A stretch of DNA of 64,000 nt from Mesorhizobium sp. SOD10 (GTDB lineage Bacteria > Pseudomonadota > Alphaproteobacteria > Rhizobiales > Rhizobiaceae): the NCBI GenBank assembly GCA_000824805.1, contig CCNA01000002.1, positions 124,001 through 188,000 on the forward strand. The letters are read 5' to 3'. Below the pieces are notes generated by a model, which saw only the letters and a list, made by a program, of their open reading frames with translations, had not been told where the DNA came from and did not search any database. Positions 50,469 through 59,373 of this stretch are shown here, one piece after another (position 1 is the stretch's first letter; each line of letters begins with the position of its first letter). The position numbers and the translations under genes were made by a program.

Positions 50469-51932
50469 ATGAGCCTGAGCTTCGATCCCAATACAATCAT
50501 CCTACCCGTCGGCCACTTCATCGATGGGGAGCTGATTTCGGCCGAGGGTGCGATCGAGATGCGCCGCCCGTCCGATGGCAAGTCCTATGCCGCCTGCCCC
50601 GTGGCCGGCGTGGACATGGTCGACCGCGCGGTGGAAAGCGCTAAGGCGGCGCTGAAAGCCAGCAACTGGGGCGGTGTTCGGCCACGCGAGCGCACCAAGG
50701 CACTGCAGGCCTGGACCGACCTGATCGAGGCGGAAGCCGAAACGCTCGCCAGGATCGAGGCGCTGTGCTCGACGCGACCCGTGGGCCAGCTTATCGCCGG
50801 CGACATCGCCGTCACCGCAGAGCAGATCCGCTTCTTCGCCGAATTCGCCGACAAGGAAGGCAGCGACCTCGTGCCAACCGACGACGCCAGTCTCGGCATG
50901 ATCATGAGCGAGCCCTATGGCGTGGTCGGCGCGATGACACCCTGGAATTTTCCGATCTCGATGGCTGGCTGGAAGCTCGGCCCGGCGCTGGCCGCGGGCA
51001 ATGCGGTCGTGCTGAAGCCTTCGGAAATGACGCCCTTCTCTACCGTCTATATGGCGCAGCTCGCCGTCAAAGCCGGTCTGCCGGCAGGACTCGTCAACGT
51101 GGTGCTCGGCGACGGTCCGACCACCGGAACGGCTTTGACCGGCCATCCCGAGATCGCCAAGGTCAGCTTCACCGGCTCCACCCGCGCCGGTTCGGCGATA
51201 ATGGAGAACATCGCCCGCACCGGCGTGAAGCCGATGACGCTGGAGCTCGGCGGCAAGAGCCCGCAGCTCGTCTTTGCCGATGCCGATCTCGACAAGGCGG
51301 CAGCAGCAATCGCCGGCAGCGTCACCTTCAACGCCGGCCAGGCTTGCGTGGCCGGAACGCGCCTGATCGTCGAGAAGAGCGTGGCCGACAGGGTGACGGC
51401 CGCCATCCTTGAGCGAATGAAGGCGGTGCGACCCGCCCCGACCTGGGACGAGGCGACGCAGTATTCGCCGATCATCTCCGAACGGCAGCGGGCGCGTGTC
51501 AACGGGATCGTGCGGGCCGCGGTCGAGGCCGGCGGCAAATGCCTGGCCGGAGGCGCCGCCATGGACCACCCTGGCTATTTCTATGAGCCGACGCTGATCG
51601 CCAATGTCGATCAGAACAATCCGGCGATCGTCGAGGAGATCTTCGGCCCGGTCCTGACGGTCCAGACCTTCGAGACCGAGGACGAGGCGCTGGCGCTGTC
51701 CAGCCATCCGACCTATGGCTTGGCTTCCGGCCTGTTCACCTGCGACCTGTCGCGCACGATCCGTCTCGCGCGCAAGCTCGAAGCGGGCACCGTCTGGGTC
51801 AACCGCTACAGCCGCTCGCGCGACCACATCCTGCCGACCGGCGGCTACAAGCGCTCCGGCATCGGCAAGGATCTCGGCCGCGAGGCCTATCTCGCCAACC
51901 GCAGGACCAAGAGCGTCCTGATCAGCCTGTGA
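50469..51932 (+). CDS. aldehyde dehydrogenase
   Basis: A 487-residue NAD(P)-dependent aldehyde dehydrogenase. Motifs are PWNFPISMAGWKLGPALAAGN, the catalytic Glu in LELGGKSPQLV and the catalytic Cys in FNAGQACVAGTRL. The C-terminal NRYSRSRDHILPTGGYKRSGIGKDLG is typical. The ATG at 50469 is a best guess; 50448 is possible. The next gene starts ten bases later. It should oxidise an aldehyde produced in the operon's pathway. Confidence 0.87.
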   Translation: MSLSFDPNTIILPVGHFIDGELISAEGAIEMRRPSDGKSYAACPVAGVDMVDRAVESAKAALKASNWGGVRPRERTKALQAWTDLIEAEAETLARIEALCSTRPVGQLIAGDIAVTAEQIRFFAEFADKEGSDLVPTDDASLGMIMSEPYGVVGAMTPWNFPISMAGWKLGPALAAGNAVVLKPSEMTPFSTVYMAQLAVKAGLPAGLVNVVLGDGPTTGTALTGHPEIAKVSFTGSTRAGSAIMENIARTGVKPMTLELGGKSPQLVFADADLDKAAAAIAGSVTFNAGQACVAGTRLIVEKSVADRVTAAILERMKAVRPAPTWDEATQYSPIISERQRARVNGIVRAAVEAGGKCLAGGAAMDHPGYFYEPTLIANVDQNNPAIVEEIFGPVLTVQTFETEDEALALSSHPTYGLASGLFTCDLSRTIRLARKLEAGTVWVNRYSRSRDHILPTGGYKRSGIGKDLGREAYLANRRTKSVLISL

Positions 51933-51942
51933 AGAGACACCG

Positions 51943-52986
51943 ATGAAAACCTACTCCATCGCCCTGATCCCCGGTGACGGCATCGGCCGCGACGTGACCG
52001 CCGCCGCCTGGACGGTGCTGGAAACAGCGGCCAAGCACTCCGACTTTATCCTCAGGGGAACCGAATTCCCATGGTCCTGCCGCTTCTTCAAGGAGACCGG
52101 CCGCATGATGCCCGAGAACGGCATCGAGACCTTGCGCGGCTTCGACGCCATTCTTCTCGGCGCCGTCGGCTGGCCGGCCGAAGTGCCGGATTCCGTCTCG
52201 CTCCACGGACTGCTGCTGCCGATCCGCAAGGCCTTCGTGCAATACGCCAATATCCGGCCGCACCGCTTGCTGCCGGGCGTCAGGGGCCCGCTGCGGGCCG
52301 AGAGCCTCGACATCCTTTGCATCCGCGAGAACACCGAAGGCGAATATTCCGGCGCCGGCGGGCGCGTGCACCAAGGCATGCTGGACGAGGTCGCGGTGGA
52401 GACCTCGATCTTCACCCGCGCCGGCGTCGAGCGCATCCTGCGCTTCGGCTTCGAGCAGGCGCGGGCGCGACGAGGCAGGCTTGCCTCCGTCACCAAGTCC
52501 AACGCGCAAAAATACTCGATGGTGTTCTGGGACGAGATCACGCGGAAGCTGGCGGCAGACTATCCGGACGTCGCGGTGACCAGCTATCACGTCGACGCGC
52601 TCGCCGCGCGCATGATCATCGAGCCGCAGAGCCTCGACGTGGTCGTCGCCTCCAACCTGTTCGGCGACATATTGACGGACATCGGCGCGGCGATCCAAGG
52701 GGGTCTCGGCTACGCCGCCTCCGCCAACATCAACCCGGACCGTTCGGCGCCGTCGATGTTCGAGCCGGTGCACGGCTCCGCCCCCGACATCGCCCATCTC
52801 AGCGTCGCAAATCCGATCGCCGCCATATGGTCCGGCGCAATGATGCTCGATCATCTCGGCGAAAAAGACGCGGCCGGCCGCGTCATGAACGCGATTGAAG
52901 CGACAACCGCGCGAGGCATTGGAGCCACCGCCGCCAAGGACAGCACAGACGCCGTCACAGCCGCGGTCGTCGCGGCGCTCAACTGA
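51943..52986 (+). CDS. tartrate dehydrogenase/decarboxylase-type enzyme (IMDH-like family)
   Basis: A 347-residue beta-decarboxylating dehydrogenase of the isopropylmalate/isocitrate/tartrate group. It has IALIPGDGIGRDVTAAAW, the substrate-binding IRENTEGEYSGAGGR, the Lys in SVTKSNAQKYSMVFW, and metal Asp residues in SNLFGDILTDIGAAIQGG. The sequence is closest in style to TtuC/YeaU rather than LeuB. It oxidises tartrate, malate or related hydroxyacids; the exact substrate is inferred. Confidence 0.88.
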   Translation: MKTYSIALIPGDGIGRDVTAAAWTVLETAAKHSDFILRGTEFPWSCRFFKETGRMMPENGIETLRGFDAILLGAVGWPAEVPDSVSLHGLLLPIRKAFVQYANIRPHRLLPGVRGPLRAESLDILCIRENTEGEYSGAGGRVHQGMLDEVAVETSIFTRAGVERILRFGFEQARARRGRLASVTKSNAQKYSMVFWDEITRKLAADYPDVAVTSYHVDALAARMIIEPQSLDVVVASNLFGDILTDIGAAIQGGLGYAASANINPDRSAPSMFEPVHGSAPDIAHLSVANPIAAIWSGAMMLDHLGEKDAAGRVMNAIEATTARGIGATAAKDSTDAVTAAVVAALN

Positions 52987-53003
52987 TTGCAAGGTCGTTT
53001 TCG

Positions 53004-54461
53004 ATGAAAGGCTTGAAAGACAAAACTCTCTTCCGCGAAGCCGGACTGATCGGCGGCAGATGGGTCGAGGCCGGTTCCGGCAGAACCGTCGATGTCATCG
53101 ATCCGGCGACACAGCTATCGATCGGCACGGTGCCAGACATGGCAGGTCCGGAAACCCGTGCGGCCATAGAGGCCGCGGCTTCCGCCTATCGGGATTGGAG
53201 GAAGAAGACCAACGCCGAACGTGCTGCCCTGCTGGAGGCATGGCATGGCCTGATGCTCACGCATCTGGACGATCTCGCCCTGGTCCTGACGACGGAACAG
53301 GGCAAGCCGCTGGACGAGGCCAGAGGCGAGATCCGCTACGGCGCCTCCTTCGTCAAATGGTTCGCCGAGGAGGCGCGCCGCATCAACGGCCACACCATCC
53401 CCTCGCCTACATCAGACCGCCGCATCATCGTCCTGAAGGAACCCGTCGGCGTGTGCGGCATCGTCACGCCGTGGAACTTTCCCAACGCCATGATCACCCG
53501 CAAGGTCGCGCCGGCGCTGGCCGCCGGCTGCACGGTGGTCATCAAGCCGTCCGAGTTCACGCCCTATTCGGCGCTGGCGCTCGGCGTGCTCGCCGAACGC
53601 GCGGGCATTCCCGCCGGCGTCATCAACATCGTCACCGGAATGCCGGCCGAGATCGGCAACGAGATCATGGCGAACGAGACCGTGCGCAAGATCTCCTTCA
53701 CCGGTTCGACCAGAGTCGGCTCGCTGCTGATGCGCGGAGCGGCGGACAGTGTGAAAAGGCTCAGCCTCGAGCTCGGCGGCAACGCGCCCTTCATCGTCTT
53801 CGAAGACGCCGATCTCGACCTCGCCGTCGAGGGAGCGCTTGCGTCGAAGTTCCGCAACGGCGGCCAGACCTGCGTGTGCGCCAACCGCATCCTCGTCCAG
53901 GCTGAGGTCTATGACGCCTTCGCCGCAAAGCTAAGCGCCCGCGTCAATACCATGACGGTCGGCCCAGGTACTCAAGCCGGCGTCGCCATCGGGCCGATGA
54001 TCAACATGGCGGCGGTCGAGAAGATCAATCGTCATGTCGAGGACGCGCTCGCCAAAGGCGCCACGATCGTCACGGAAAAGCCGGTGCTGCCGGAGGGGCC
54101 TCAATATGTCGCGCCGCTGGTGCTGACCGGCGCCACAAAAGAGATGCAGCTTGCCGGCGAGGAAACCTTCGGCCCGGTTGCGCCGCTCTTCCGTTTCGAG
54201 ACGGAAGAGGAGGCGATCGCGCTGGCCAACGGCACGCCTTACGGGCTCGCCTCCTACTTCTACACCGAGAACCTGAAACGCGCCTGGCGGGTCGGCGAGG
54301 CGCTGGAGTTCGGCATGGTGGGGCTCAACACAGGCTCGGTCTCGATGGAGGTGGCTCCCTTCGGCGGCGTCAAGCAGTCCGGCCTCGGGCGTGAGGGCGC
54401 GCAGGCCGGCATCGAGGAATATCTCGAGATGAAAACGTTCCACATGGGAATAGGGGAGTAA
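53004..54461 (+). CDS. aldehyde dehydrogenase, succinate-semialdehyde dehydrogenase (GabD)-like
   Basis: A 485-residue aldehyde dehydrogenase. It has PWNFPNAMITRKVAPALAAG, the catalytic Glu in LELGGNAPFIVF and the catalytic Cys in GGQTCVCANR. The C-terminal motif FGGVKQSGLGREGAQAGIEEYLEMK is characteristic of GabD/DavD. The last residues (GIGE) and the stop codon lie in the first unit of a short tandem repeat, so the C-terminal tail is repeat-encoded. Last gene of the rightward operon. Confidence 0.88.
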   Translation: MKGLKDKTLFREAGLIGGRWVEAGSGRTVDVIDPATQLSIGTVPDMAGPETRAAIEAAASAYRDWRKKTNAERAALLEAWHGLMLTHLDDLALVLTTEQGKPLDEARGEIRYGASFVKWFAEEARRINGHTIPSPTSDRRIIVLKEPVGVCGIVTPWNFPNAMITRKVAPALAAGCTVVIKPSEFTPYSALALGVLAERAGIPAGVINIVTGMPAEIGNEIMANETVRKISFTGSTRVGSLLMRGAADSVKRLSLELGGNAPFIVFEDADLDLAVEGALASKFRNGGQTCVCANRILVQAEVYDAFAAKLSARVNTMTVGPGTQAGVAIGPMINMAAVEKINRHVEDALAKGATIVTEKPVLPEGPQYVAPLVLTGATKEMQLAGEETFGPVAPLFRFETEEEAIALANGTPYGLASYFYTENLKRAWRVGEALEFGMVGLNTGSVSMEVAPFGGVKQSGLGREGAQAGIEEYLEMKTFHMGIGE

Positions 54462-54492
54462 GGGAACAAGGAGTAAGGGAACAGGGGAGTAA
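54446..54492. repeat. tandem repeat at the end of the gabD-like gene
   Basis: Three units of 15-16 bases (GGGAATAGGGGAGTAA, GGGAACAAGGAGTAA, GGGAACAGGGGAGTAA) lie head to tail at 54446-54492. A further degenerate AGTAGGGA follows. GTAGGGA near 54497 is then inverted as TCCCTAC at 54517-54523, at the end of the convergent FAD gene. Confidence 0.7.
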
Positions 54493-54519
54493 GGCAGTAG
54501 GGAATGAGCCACCTACTCC

Positions 54520-55794
54520 CTACTTCACCCTATCGAGCGCCTTGTAGTAAAGGCCGACCATCGGCAGGAACCAGGGCTTGCCGGAATAGCCGGGAATGGG
54601 TGGCCACTCGAACCCCTTCATCGGATTGCGATCCTCGCGGCCGAGCATGGCATCGGCCATGATCATGCCGAGCTGGGTGGAAAGCTGCGCGCCGTGGCCG
54701 GAATAGCCCATCGCGTACCACACCCCGTCATGATAGCCGGCCCGCGGGAAGCGATCCTTGGTCATGTCGACCAGCCCGCCCCAGCAATAGTCGATCTCGA
54801 CCTTGGCGAGCTGCGGGAAGATCGCCGCGAGGCTTGCCCGCAATATCTGTCCGCTCTTGGCGTCGGAGCGCTGGTCCGATGTCGCCGAGAAGCGAGCGCG
54901 ACCGCCAAAGATCAGGCGCTTGTCGGGCGAAAGCCGGAAGTAGTTGCCGATGTTCATCGAGGTCACGCATGTCCGGTTGCTCGGCATGGTCGCGCCGATC
55001 TCCGCATCGCTCAGCGGCCGCGTGGCGATGATGAAGCTGCCGACGGAGATGATCCTGCGGCGGAAATAGCTGAAATTCGGCGTGGTGTAGGCGCCGGTCG
55101 CCACCAGCACGTTGTCGGCACTGATACGGCCGCGGGCAGTGGTCAGGTCATGCCCTTTGCCGGTCTGTTTGTGATGCGTCACCGCCGCACTCTCGTGGAT
55201 GACAGCGCCGTGGCGAACCGCGGCCATCGCCAGCCCAGCCGCATAGCGGCCCATATGCATCATAGCGCTTTTCCTCGACAGCATCGCGCCATGGAACGGC
55301 GATCCGATCTCGGACTTGAGATCGGCCGCCGACAACAGCGCCGTATCCGGATCGACCTCGGCATGGACGGCTTCGAAGTTGCGGGCGATCGCTTCGAAAT
55401 GCTGCGGCTTGGAGGCGAGCTTCAGCTTGCCGGCGCGGCGGAAATTGCAATCGATGCCCTCCTCGGCGACCAGCGCCTCGATGGTGTCGACGGAGTCGTC
55501 CAGCGCCCGGTAGAGGGCGATTGCGCGTTCCTTGCCGAGCTCCGCCTTGGCCGCAAGGTAGCTGTGGGCGAGACCGTTGTTCAGGTGCCCGCCATTGCGC
55601 CCGGACGCGCCCCAGCCCACCCGCTCCGCCTCCAGCACGACCACCTTGGCGCCGCCCTTCGCCAATTGGCGCGCAGCAGCGAGACCGGTGAAGCCGCCGC
55701 CGATCACGGCGGCGTCGTAGTGCCCTTCGACCGGGCCTTTTACCCCGCCGGCAAATACCGGGGCCGTGTCATGCCAGTAGGAGACGAATTTCAT
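54520..55794 (-). CDS. FAD-dependent amine/amino-acid oxidoreductase (DAO family)
   Basis: A 424-residue flavoprotein of the D-amino-acid oxidase/PuuB group. The FAD-binding motif VIGGGFTGLAAARQLAKGG is near residues 31-49, and GWGASGRNGGHLNNGLAHSY follows as in gamma-glutamylputrescine oxidase. The C-terminal GYSGHGAQLSTQLGMIMADAML is the second FAD contact. The ATG at 55794 is chosen from family length. A HAD hydrolase gene lies 16 bases upstream in the same operon. It probably oxidises an amine or N-substituted amino acid. Confidence 0.88.
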   Translation of the reverse strand: MKFVSYWHDTAPVFAGGVKGPVEGHYDAAVIGGGFTGLAAARQLAKGGAKVVVLEAERVGWGASGRNGGHLNNGLAHSYLAAKAELGKERAIALYRALDDSVDTIEALVAEEGIDCNFRRAGKLKLASKPQHFEAIARNFEAVHAEVDPDTALLSAADLKSEIGSPFHGAMLSRKSAMMHMGRYAAGLAMAAVRHGAVIHESAAVTHHKQTGKGHDLTTARGRISADNVLVATGAYTTPNFSYFRRRIISVGSFIIATRPLSDAEIGATMPSNRTCVTSMNIGNYFRLSPDKRLIFGGRARFSATSDQRSDAKSGQILRASLAAIFPQLAKVEIDYCWGGLVDMTKDRFPRAGYHDGVWYAMGYSGHGAQLSTQLGMIMADAMLGREDRNPMKGFEWPPIPGYSGKPWFLPMVGLYYKALDRVK

Positions 55795-55810
55795 CGGCAA
55801 TCCGCCTGTC

Positions 55811-56479
55811 TCAAAGCCCGACCACGCCCGGCAGACCAGAAATGTCGGCGATCTCAACGTAGCCGTAATAGGGGTTGGCCGGCTCGTGGCCGCGGTTGAC
55901 CCAAACCTTGTTCTTGATGCCGAGATCATGCGCCGACATCAGGTCGTAGCGGAAGGAGGACGAGCAGTGAAGAACATCCTCTGGACGACAGCCCAGCCGA
56001 TCGAACATGTATTCGAAGGCCTTGAAGCGCGGCTTATAGGCCTGTGCCTGCTCGGCCGTGTAGACGGCATGGAACGGTGCGCCGAGCTTCTCGACATTGG
56101 ACATGATCTGCGCGTTCATCGCGTTGGAGAGGATGACCAGCGGAATTTCCTTCGCAACCTTCGAAAGCCCCGCCGGAACGTCCGCGTGAGGCCCCCAGGT
56201 CGGGACGCGTTCATACACCATCCTGGCGTCGTCGGGACTGAAGGCGACGCCGTTGCGCTTGCAGGCGCGCTCGAGTGCGTTGTGGATGACGTCGGCATAA
56301 GGCTTCCAGTCGCCCAATATCTCATCGAGCCGGTACGCCGCGAAGTTCTTTATGAATTCCTGCATGCGCGGTTCGTCGAGCCGGCTGCCGTAGAGGTCGC
56401 GTGCCGCTTCCGCCATCTGGAAATTGGTCAAGGTGCCATAGCAGTCGAAGGTGATGTATTTGGGCCTGAAAGAAGCCAT
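55811..56479 (-). CDS. HAD-family hydrolase (type II haloacid dehalogenase-like), first copy
   Basis: A 222-residue HAD protein. The nucleophile Asp12 is in ITFDCYGTLTNF; motif II is VILSNAMNAQ; the Lys and following acidic motif are in AYKPRFKAFEYMF and SSFRYDLMSAHDLG. The DxYGT motif is that of haloacid dehalogenases rather than phosphatases. It heads a two-gene operon with the FAD enzyme. A distant relative occurs at 59374 in the aminotransferase operon. Confidence 0.87.
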   Translation of the reverse strand: MASFRPKYITFDCYGTLTNFQMAEAARDLYGSRLDEPRMQEFIKNFAAYRLDEILGDWKPYADVIHNALERACKRNGVAFSPDDARMVYERVPTWGPHADVPAGLSKVAKEIPLVILSNAMNAQIMSNVEKLGAPFHAVYTAEQAQAYKPRFKAFEYMFDRLGCRPEDVLHCSSSFRYDLMSAHDLGIKNKVWVNRGHEPANPYYGYVEIADISGLPGVVGL

Positions 56480-56797
56480 GTCCGTCGATCTCCGGTGGAA
56501 GCGCATCCGCATTGGACGCTTCATCATATGCGGCAAGACCGCGAGCGACTTGACCGAAAAGCGCCTCCCCGAAGCAGAAAGTTCCGTATCCGCCGCCCGG
56601 TTTGGCATGCCGTAGCAACTTGGGCATCGATGGATGCATCGGTCGGCGGAGTGAAGCGCATCTAGTTCAATGGACGCCAGCACAAGATGCGGCGCACCCC
56701 CCGCGCAACGGCGAATGATACTGCCGAAGCCAAAACCTTCAGACGATCTGCGGCGCGCCGATGGCCGAGACTTGGGAGGCAGATAAAAGGATGCCTC
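56480..56797. other. divergent intergenic region, no gene seen
   Basis: This 318-base gap separates the leftward HAD gene from the rightward GNAT gene and must hold both promoters. A short inverted pair GAAGCG/CGCTTC (about 56498-56521) is present, but I see no convincing operator, repeat or ORF. Confidence 0.5.
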
Positions 56798-57637
56798 ATG
56801 CAGCAAGGCGAGATTGAGCTCCAGGATTTCGGACCGGATCATATCGAGGGCGCAGTCGCGTTGTCTCGGCAGGAGAATTGGCCGCATCGCCCGCAGGACT
56901 GGCAGATGGCGCTGCAGCTCTCGAGCGGCGCGGTCGCGCTCGATGACCAGCGCCGGGTCGCCGGAACCATCCTGGTCACGCCCTACGGCTGGGATTGCGC
57001 CATGATCAACATGGTGATCGTCGACCGGAACGCGCGGGGCAAGGGGCTCGGGCGCCGGCTCATGGAGCAGGCCTTTGCCCTTGCCGGCGACCGTCCGCTG
57101 CGGCTCGTCGCTACGGCGGACGGCATGCCTCTCTATCAGAAGCTGGGCTTTGTTCCCTCGGGCACGATCCTGCAGCATCAGGGCAACGTCGTTGCGCTTG
57201 GCGCGCCCAAGGGCGTGGAGGTCGCGAGCGCCAATGATGTGCCGAACATCAAGGCTCTGGACCGCGACGCCTACGGCGCCGACCGTGAAGCCTTGATCGA
57301 TGCGCTGGCCGAGAGGGGCGAATTCGCCCTCATCCGCCGCAATGGCGCGATCGAAGCCTATGCCGTCATCCGCCCCTTCGGGCGCGGCGAGGTGATCGGC
57401 CCAGTCATCGCGGAAAATGCCGACGACGCCAAGGCCTTGATCGGCTTCTTCGCCGCGGCGCGTCCCGGCGCCTTCCTGCGCGTGGATACCGACAGCAGGA
57501 CCGGCATCGCCGGCTGGCTCGCTGAAATCGGCCTCGTCCATGTCGGCGGCGGCGTGGCCATGGACCGTCCTGCCAAAAACGGCCTCGAACAGGCCAGGCC
57601 AAAAGTTTACGCGCTCGCCAATCAGGCGCTTGGGTAG
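56798..57637 (+). CDS. two-domain GNAT acetyltransferase (Acetyltransf_18 type)
   Basis: A 279-residue protein. The N-terminal GNAT domain has an intact acetyl-CoA loop in VIVDRNARGKGLGRRLMEQA and ends LYQKLGFVPSG. The C-terminal domain contains IRRNGAIEAYAVIRPFGRGEVIGPVIA and VDTDSRTGIAGWLAEIGL. It is a paralog of the gene at 46738-47595. The ATG at 56798 follows AAAGG. It precedes the aminotransferase operon but is separated from it by a palindromic repeat. Acetyl acceptor unknown. Confidence 0.86.
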   Translation: MQQGEIELQDFGPDHIEGAVALSRQENWPHRPQDWQMALQLSSGAVALDDQRRVAGTILVTPYGWDCAMINMVIVDRNARGKGLGRRLMEQAFALAGDRPLRLVATADGMPLYQKLGFVPSGTILQHQGNVVALGAPKGVEVASANDVPNIKALDRDAYGADREALIDALAERGEFALIRRNGAIEAYAVIRPFGRGEVIGPVIAENADDAKALIGFFAAARPGAFLRVDTDSRTGIAGWLAEIGLVHVGGGVAMDRPAKNGLEQARPKVYALANQALG

Positions 57638-57638
57638 A

Positions 57639-57748
57639 GCCGGATGCTTTCGGATCGAGTCGATCCGAAGTCTGAATCCGGCGCTAAAGCAACGAGATAG
57701 AGCAGATGTCGTCCGAAAACCGCTTCACACCTTTCGGCGTCATGCTCT
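57639..57748. repeat. intergenic palindromic repeat pair
   Basis: Two adjacent hairpin elements. The first has GCCGGAT (57639-57645) and ATCCGGC (57676-57682) as outer arms and TTCGGATCGA-G-TCGATCCGAA inside. The second has AGAGCA (57699-57704) and TGCTCT (57743-57748) with CCGAAA/TTTCGG inside. They occupy the gap after the GNAT stop and resemble the repeats at 14627 and 25401. Confidence 0.65.
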
Positions 57749-57763
57749 AACCGGAGGACAACA

Positions 57764-59137
57764 ATGCTCGCCAATTCCCTGATTGAACTCGACCGGGCCC
57801 ATCTCATCCATCCGGTCGCCTCCTATCGCGGGCATGAGGCGCTCGGCGTGCGCGTGCTGAAATCGGCGAAGGGCGCGACCGTGACCGATGCGTCCGGCCG
57901 GCAGCTTGTCGATGGTTTCGCGGGTCTGTGGTGTGTCAATGCTGGCTACGGACATGACAGCATCGTCGAGGCGGCCGCCCGGCAGATGCGCGAGCTTCCC
58001 TACGCCACCGCCTATTTCGACCTCGGCTCGGAGCCGGCCATTCGGCTCGCCTCGGAGCTTGCCGAGCGCGCGCCGGGCGATCTCAACCACGTCTATTTCA
58101 CGCTCGGCGGGTCGGACGCCGTCGACAGCACGATCCGCTTCGTACGCTACTATTGGAACGCCAGGCGCGAGCCGCAGCGCGACCAGTTCATTTCGATCGA
58201 GCAGGGTTATCACGGGTCGTCGGTGGTCGGCGCCGGCCTGACCGCCCTGCCCGCCTTTCACGCCGGCTTCGGCATCCCCTTCGAATGGCAGCACAAGATC
58301 CCCTCGCCCTATCCCTATCGCAATCCGGTAGGCGAGGACGGCGAAGCAATCATCGCCGCATCGCTTGCCGCACTGAAGGCCAAGATCGAAGCGATCGGTC
58401 CGGAACGGGTCGCCGCCTTCTACGCCGAGCCGATCCAGGGCTCGGGCGGCGTCATCGTCCCGCCGAAAGGCTGGATCAAGGCAATGCGGGAACTCTGCCG
58501 CGAATACGGCATCCTGTTTATCGCCGATGAGGTGATCACCGGCTTCGGCCGCACCGGGCCTCTCTTCGCCTGCACGGATGAGGACATCGTTCCCGATTTC
58601 ATGACCACGGCGAAGGGACTGACCTCGGGCTATGTTCCGATGGGCGCCGTGTTCATGGCCGATCATGTCTACAACGTCATCGCCGATGGCGCGGGCAATG
58701 CGGCGGTCGGTCACGGCTATACCTATTCCGCTCATCCGGTCAGCGCCGCCGTCGCGCTCGAAGTGTTGAAGCTCTATGAGGACGGCCTTCTGGAGAACGG
58801 CGCCAGGGCTGGCGCCCGCCTGATGGCGGGCTTGGAGGAGCTGAGAAGCCACCCGCTCGTCGGTGACGTGCGCGGTCGCGGCATGCTTGCGGCGGTCGAA
58901 CTGGTGGTCGACAAAAAGAAGAAGACGCCGCTTCCCGTCTCGTCCATGCCGGCACGGCGTATCTTCGACAGGGCGTGGGACAACGGCCTGATCATCCGTG
59001 CCTTTGCGCATGGGGTCCTCGGCTATGCACCCCCGCTCTGCTGTACCGACAGCGACATCGATGCGATCATCGAGCGCACGCGCCGGACGCTGGACCAGAC
59101 GCTGGACGACGCGGATGTCCGCCAGGCGCTGGCATGA
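57764..59137 (+). CDS. class III aminotransferase (omega-amino acid:pyruvate type)
   Basis: A 457-residue PLP enzyme. The PLP Lys284 is in TTAKGLTSGY and the pyridine-binding Asp255 in LFIADEVITGFGRTG. GLWCVNAGYGHDSIVEAAARQM and YFTLGGSDAVDSTIRFVRYY are typical of putrescine/beta-alanine:pyruvate transaminases. GGAGG precedes the ATG. It heads an operon with a HAD hydrolase and a peptide-type ABC importer, so it probably removes the amino group from the imported compound or a breakdown product. Confidence 0.9.
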   Translation: MLANSLIELDRAHLIHPVASYRGHEALGVRVLKSAKGATVTDASGRQLVDGFAGLWCVNAGYGHDSIVEAAARQMRELPYATAYFDLGSEPAIRLASELAERAPGDLNHVYFTLGGSDAVDSTIRFVRYYWNARREPQRDQFISIEQGYHGSSVVGAGLTALPAFHAGFGIPFEWQHKIPSPYPYRNPVGEDGEAIIAASLAALKAKIEAIGPERVAAFYAEPIQGSGGVIVPPKGWIKAMRELCREYGILFIADEVITGFGRTGPLFACTDEDIVPDFMTTAKGLTSGYVPMGAVFMADHVYNVIADGAGNAAVGHGYTYSAHPVSAAVALEVLKLYEDGLLENGARAGARLMAGLEELRSHPLVGDVRGRGMLAAVELVVDKKKKTPLPVSSMPARRIFDRAWDNGLIIRAFAHGVLGYAPPLCCTDSDIDAIIERTRRTLDQTLDDADVRQALA

Positions 59138-59147
59138 AGGGCGGCCA

Positions 59148-59168
59148 ATATTTCGCGTTTCGAAATAT
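59148..59168. promoter_or_regulatory. perfect inverted repeat between aminotransferase and HAD genes
   Basis: ATATTTCG (59148-59155), five bases, CGAAATAT (59161-59168). It lies 11 bases after the aminotransferase stop, in a gap of about 236 bases with locally higher AT. It could be an operator for a separate promoter in front of the HAD gene or a weak stem-loop. Confidence 0.4.
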
Positions 59169-59373
59169 CGCCGCGGCAGACGATTTCGCAATTTTGTGCC
59201 GCTACCTCGCGCCTTTTCGGCGAATCCAGCGCGGGGGAAGTGCCAGACTGCTTTTTAAGACAAGGCCAGAAGCCCGAATTTCCTGGCTTTTGAACAGGCC
59301 GACGCCCCGGACAGCACGGAATTTTGTTCTGTTCAGCATGAGCAATTCGGTCGCGCGCAGAGGAGAGCCAGTC

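Noticed and set aside
54446..54523. CRISPR-like array
   Set aside because: Units are 15-16 bases, head to tail with no spacers, and no cas genes are nearby.
57740..59191. 483-codon leftward frame opposite the aminotransferase
   Set aside because: Antisense shadow of a class III aminotransferase with PLP Lys and Asp in place.
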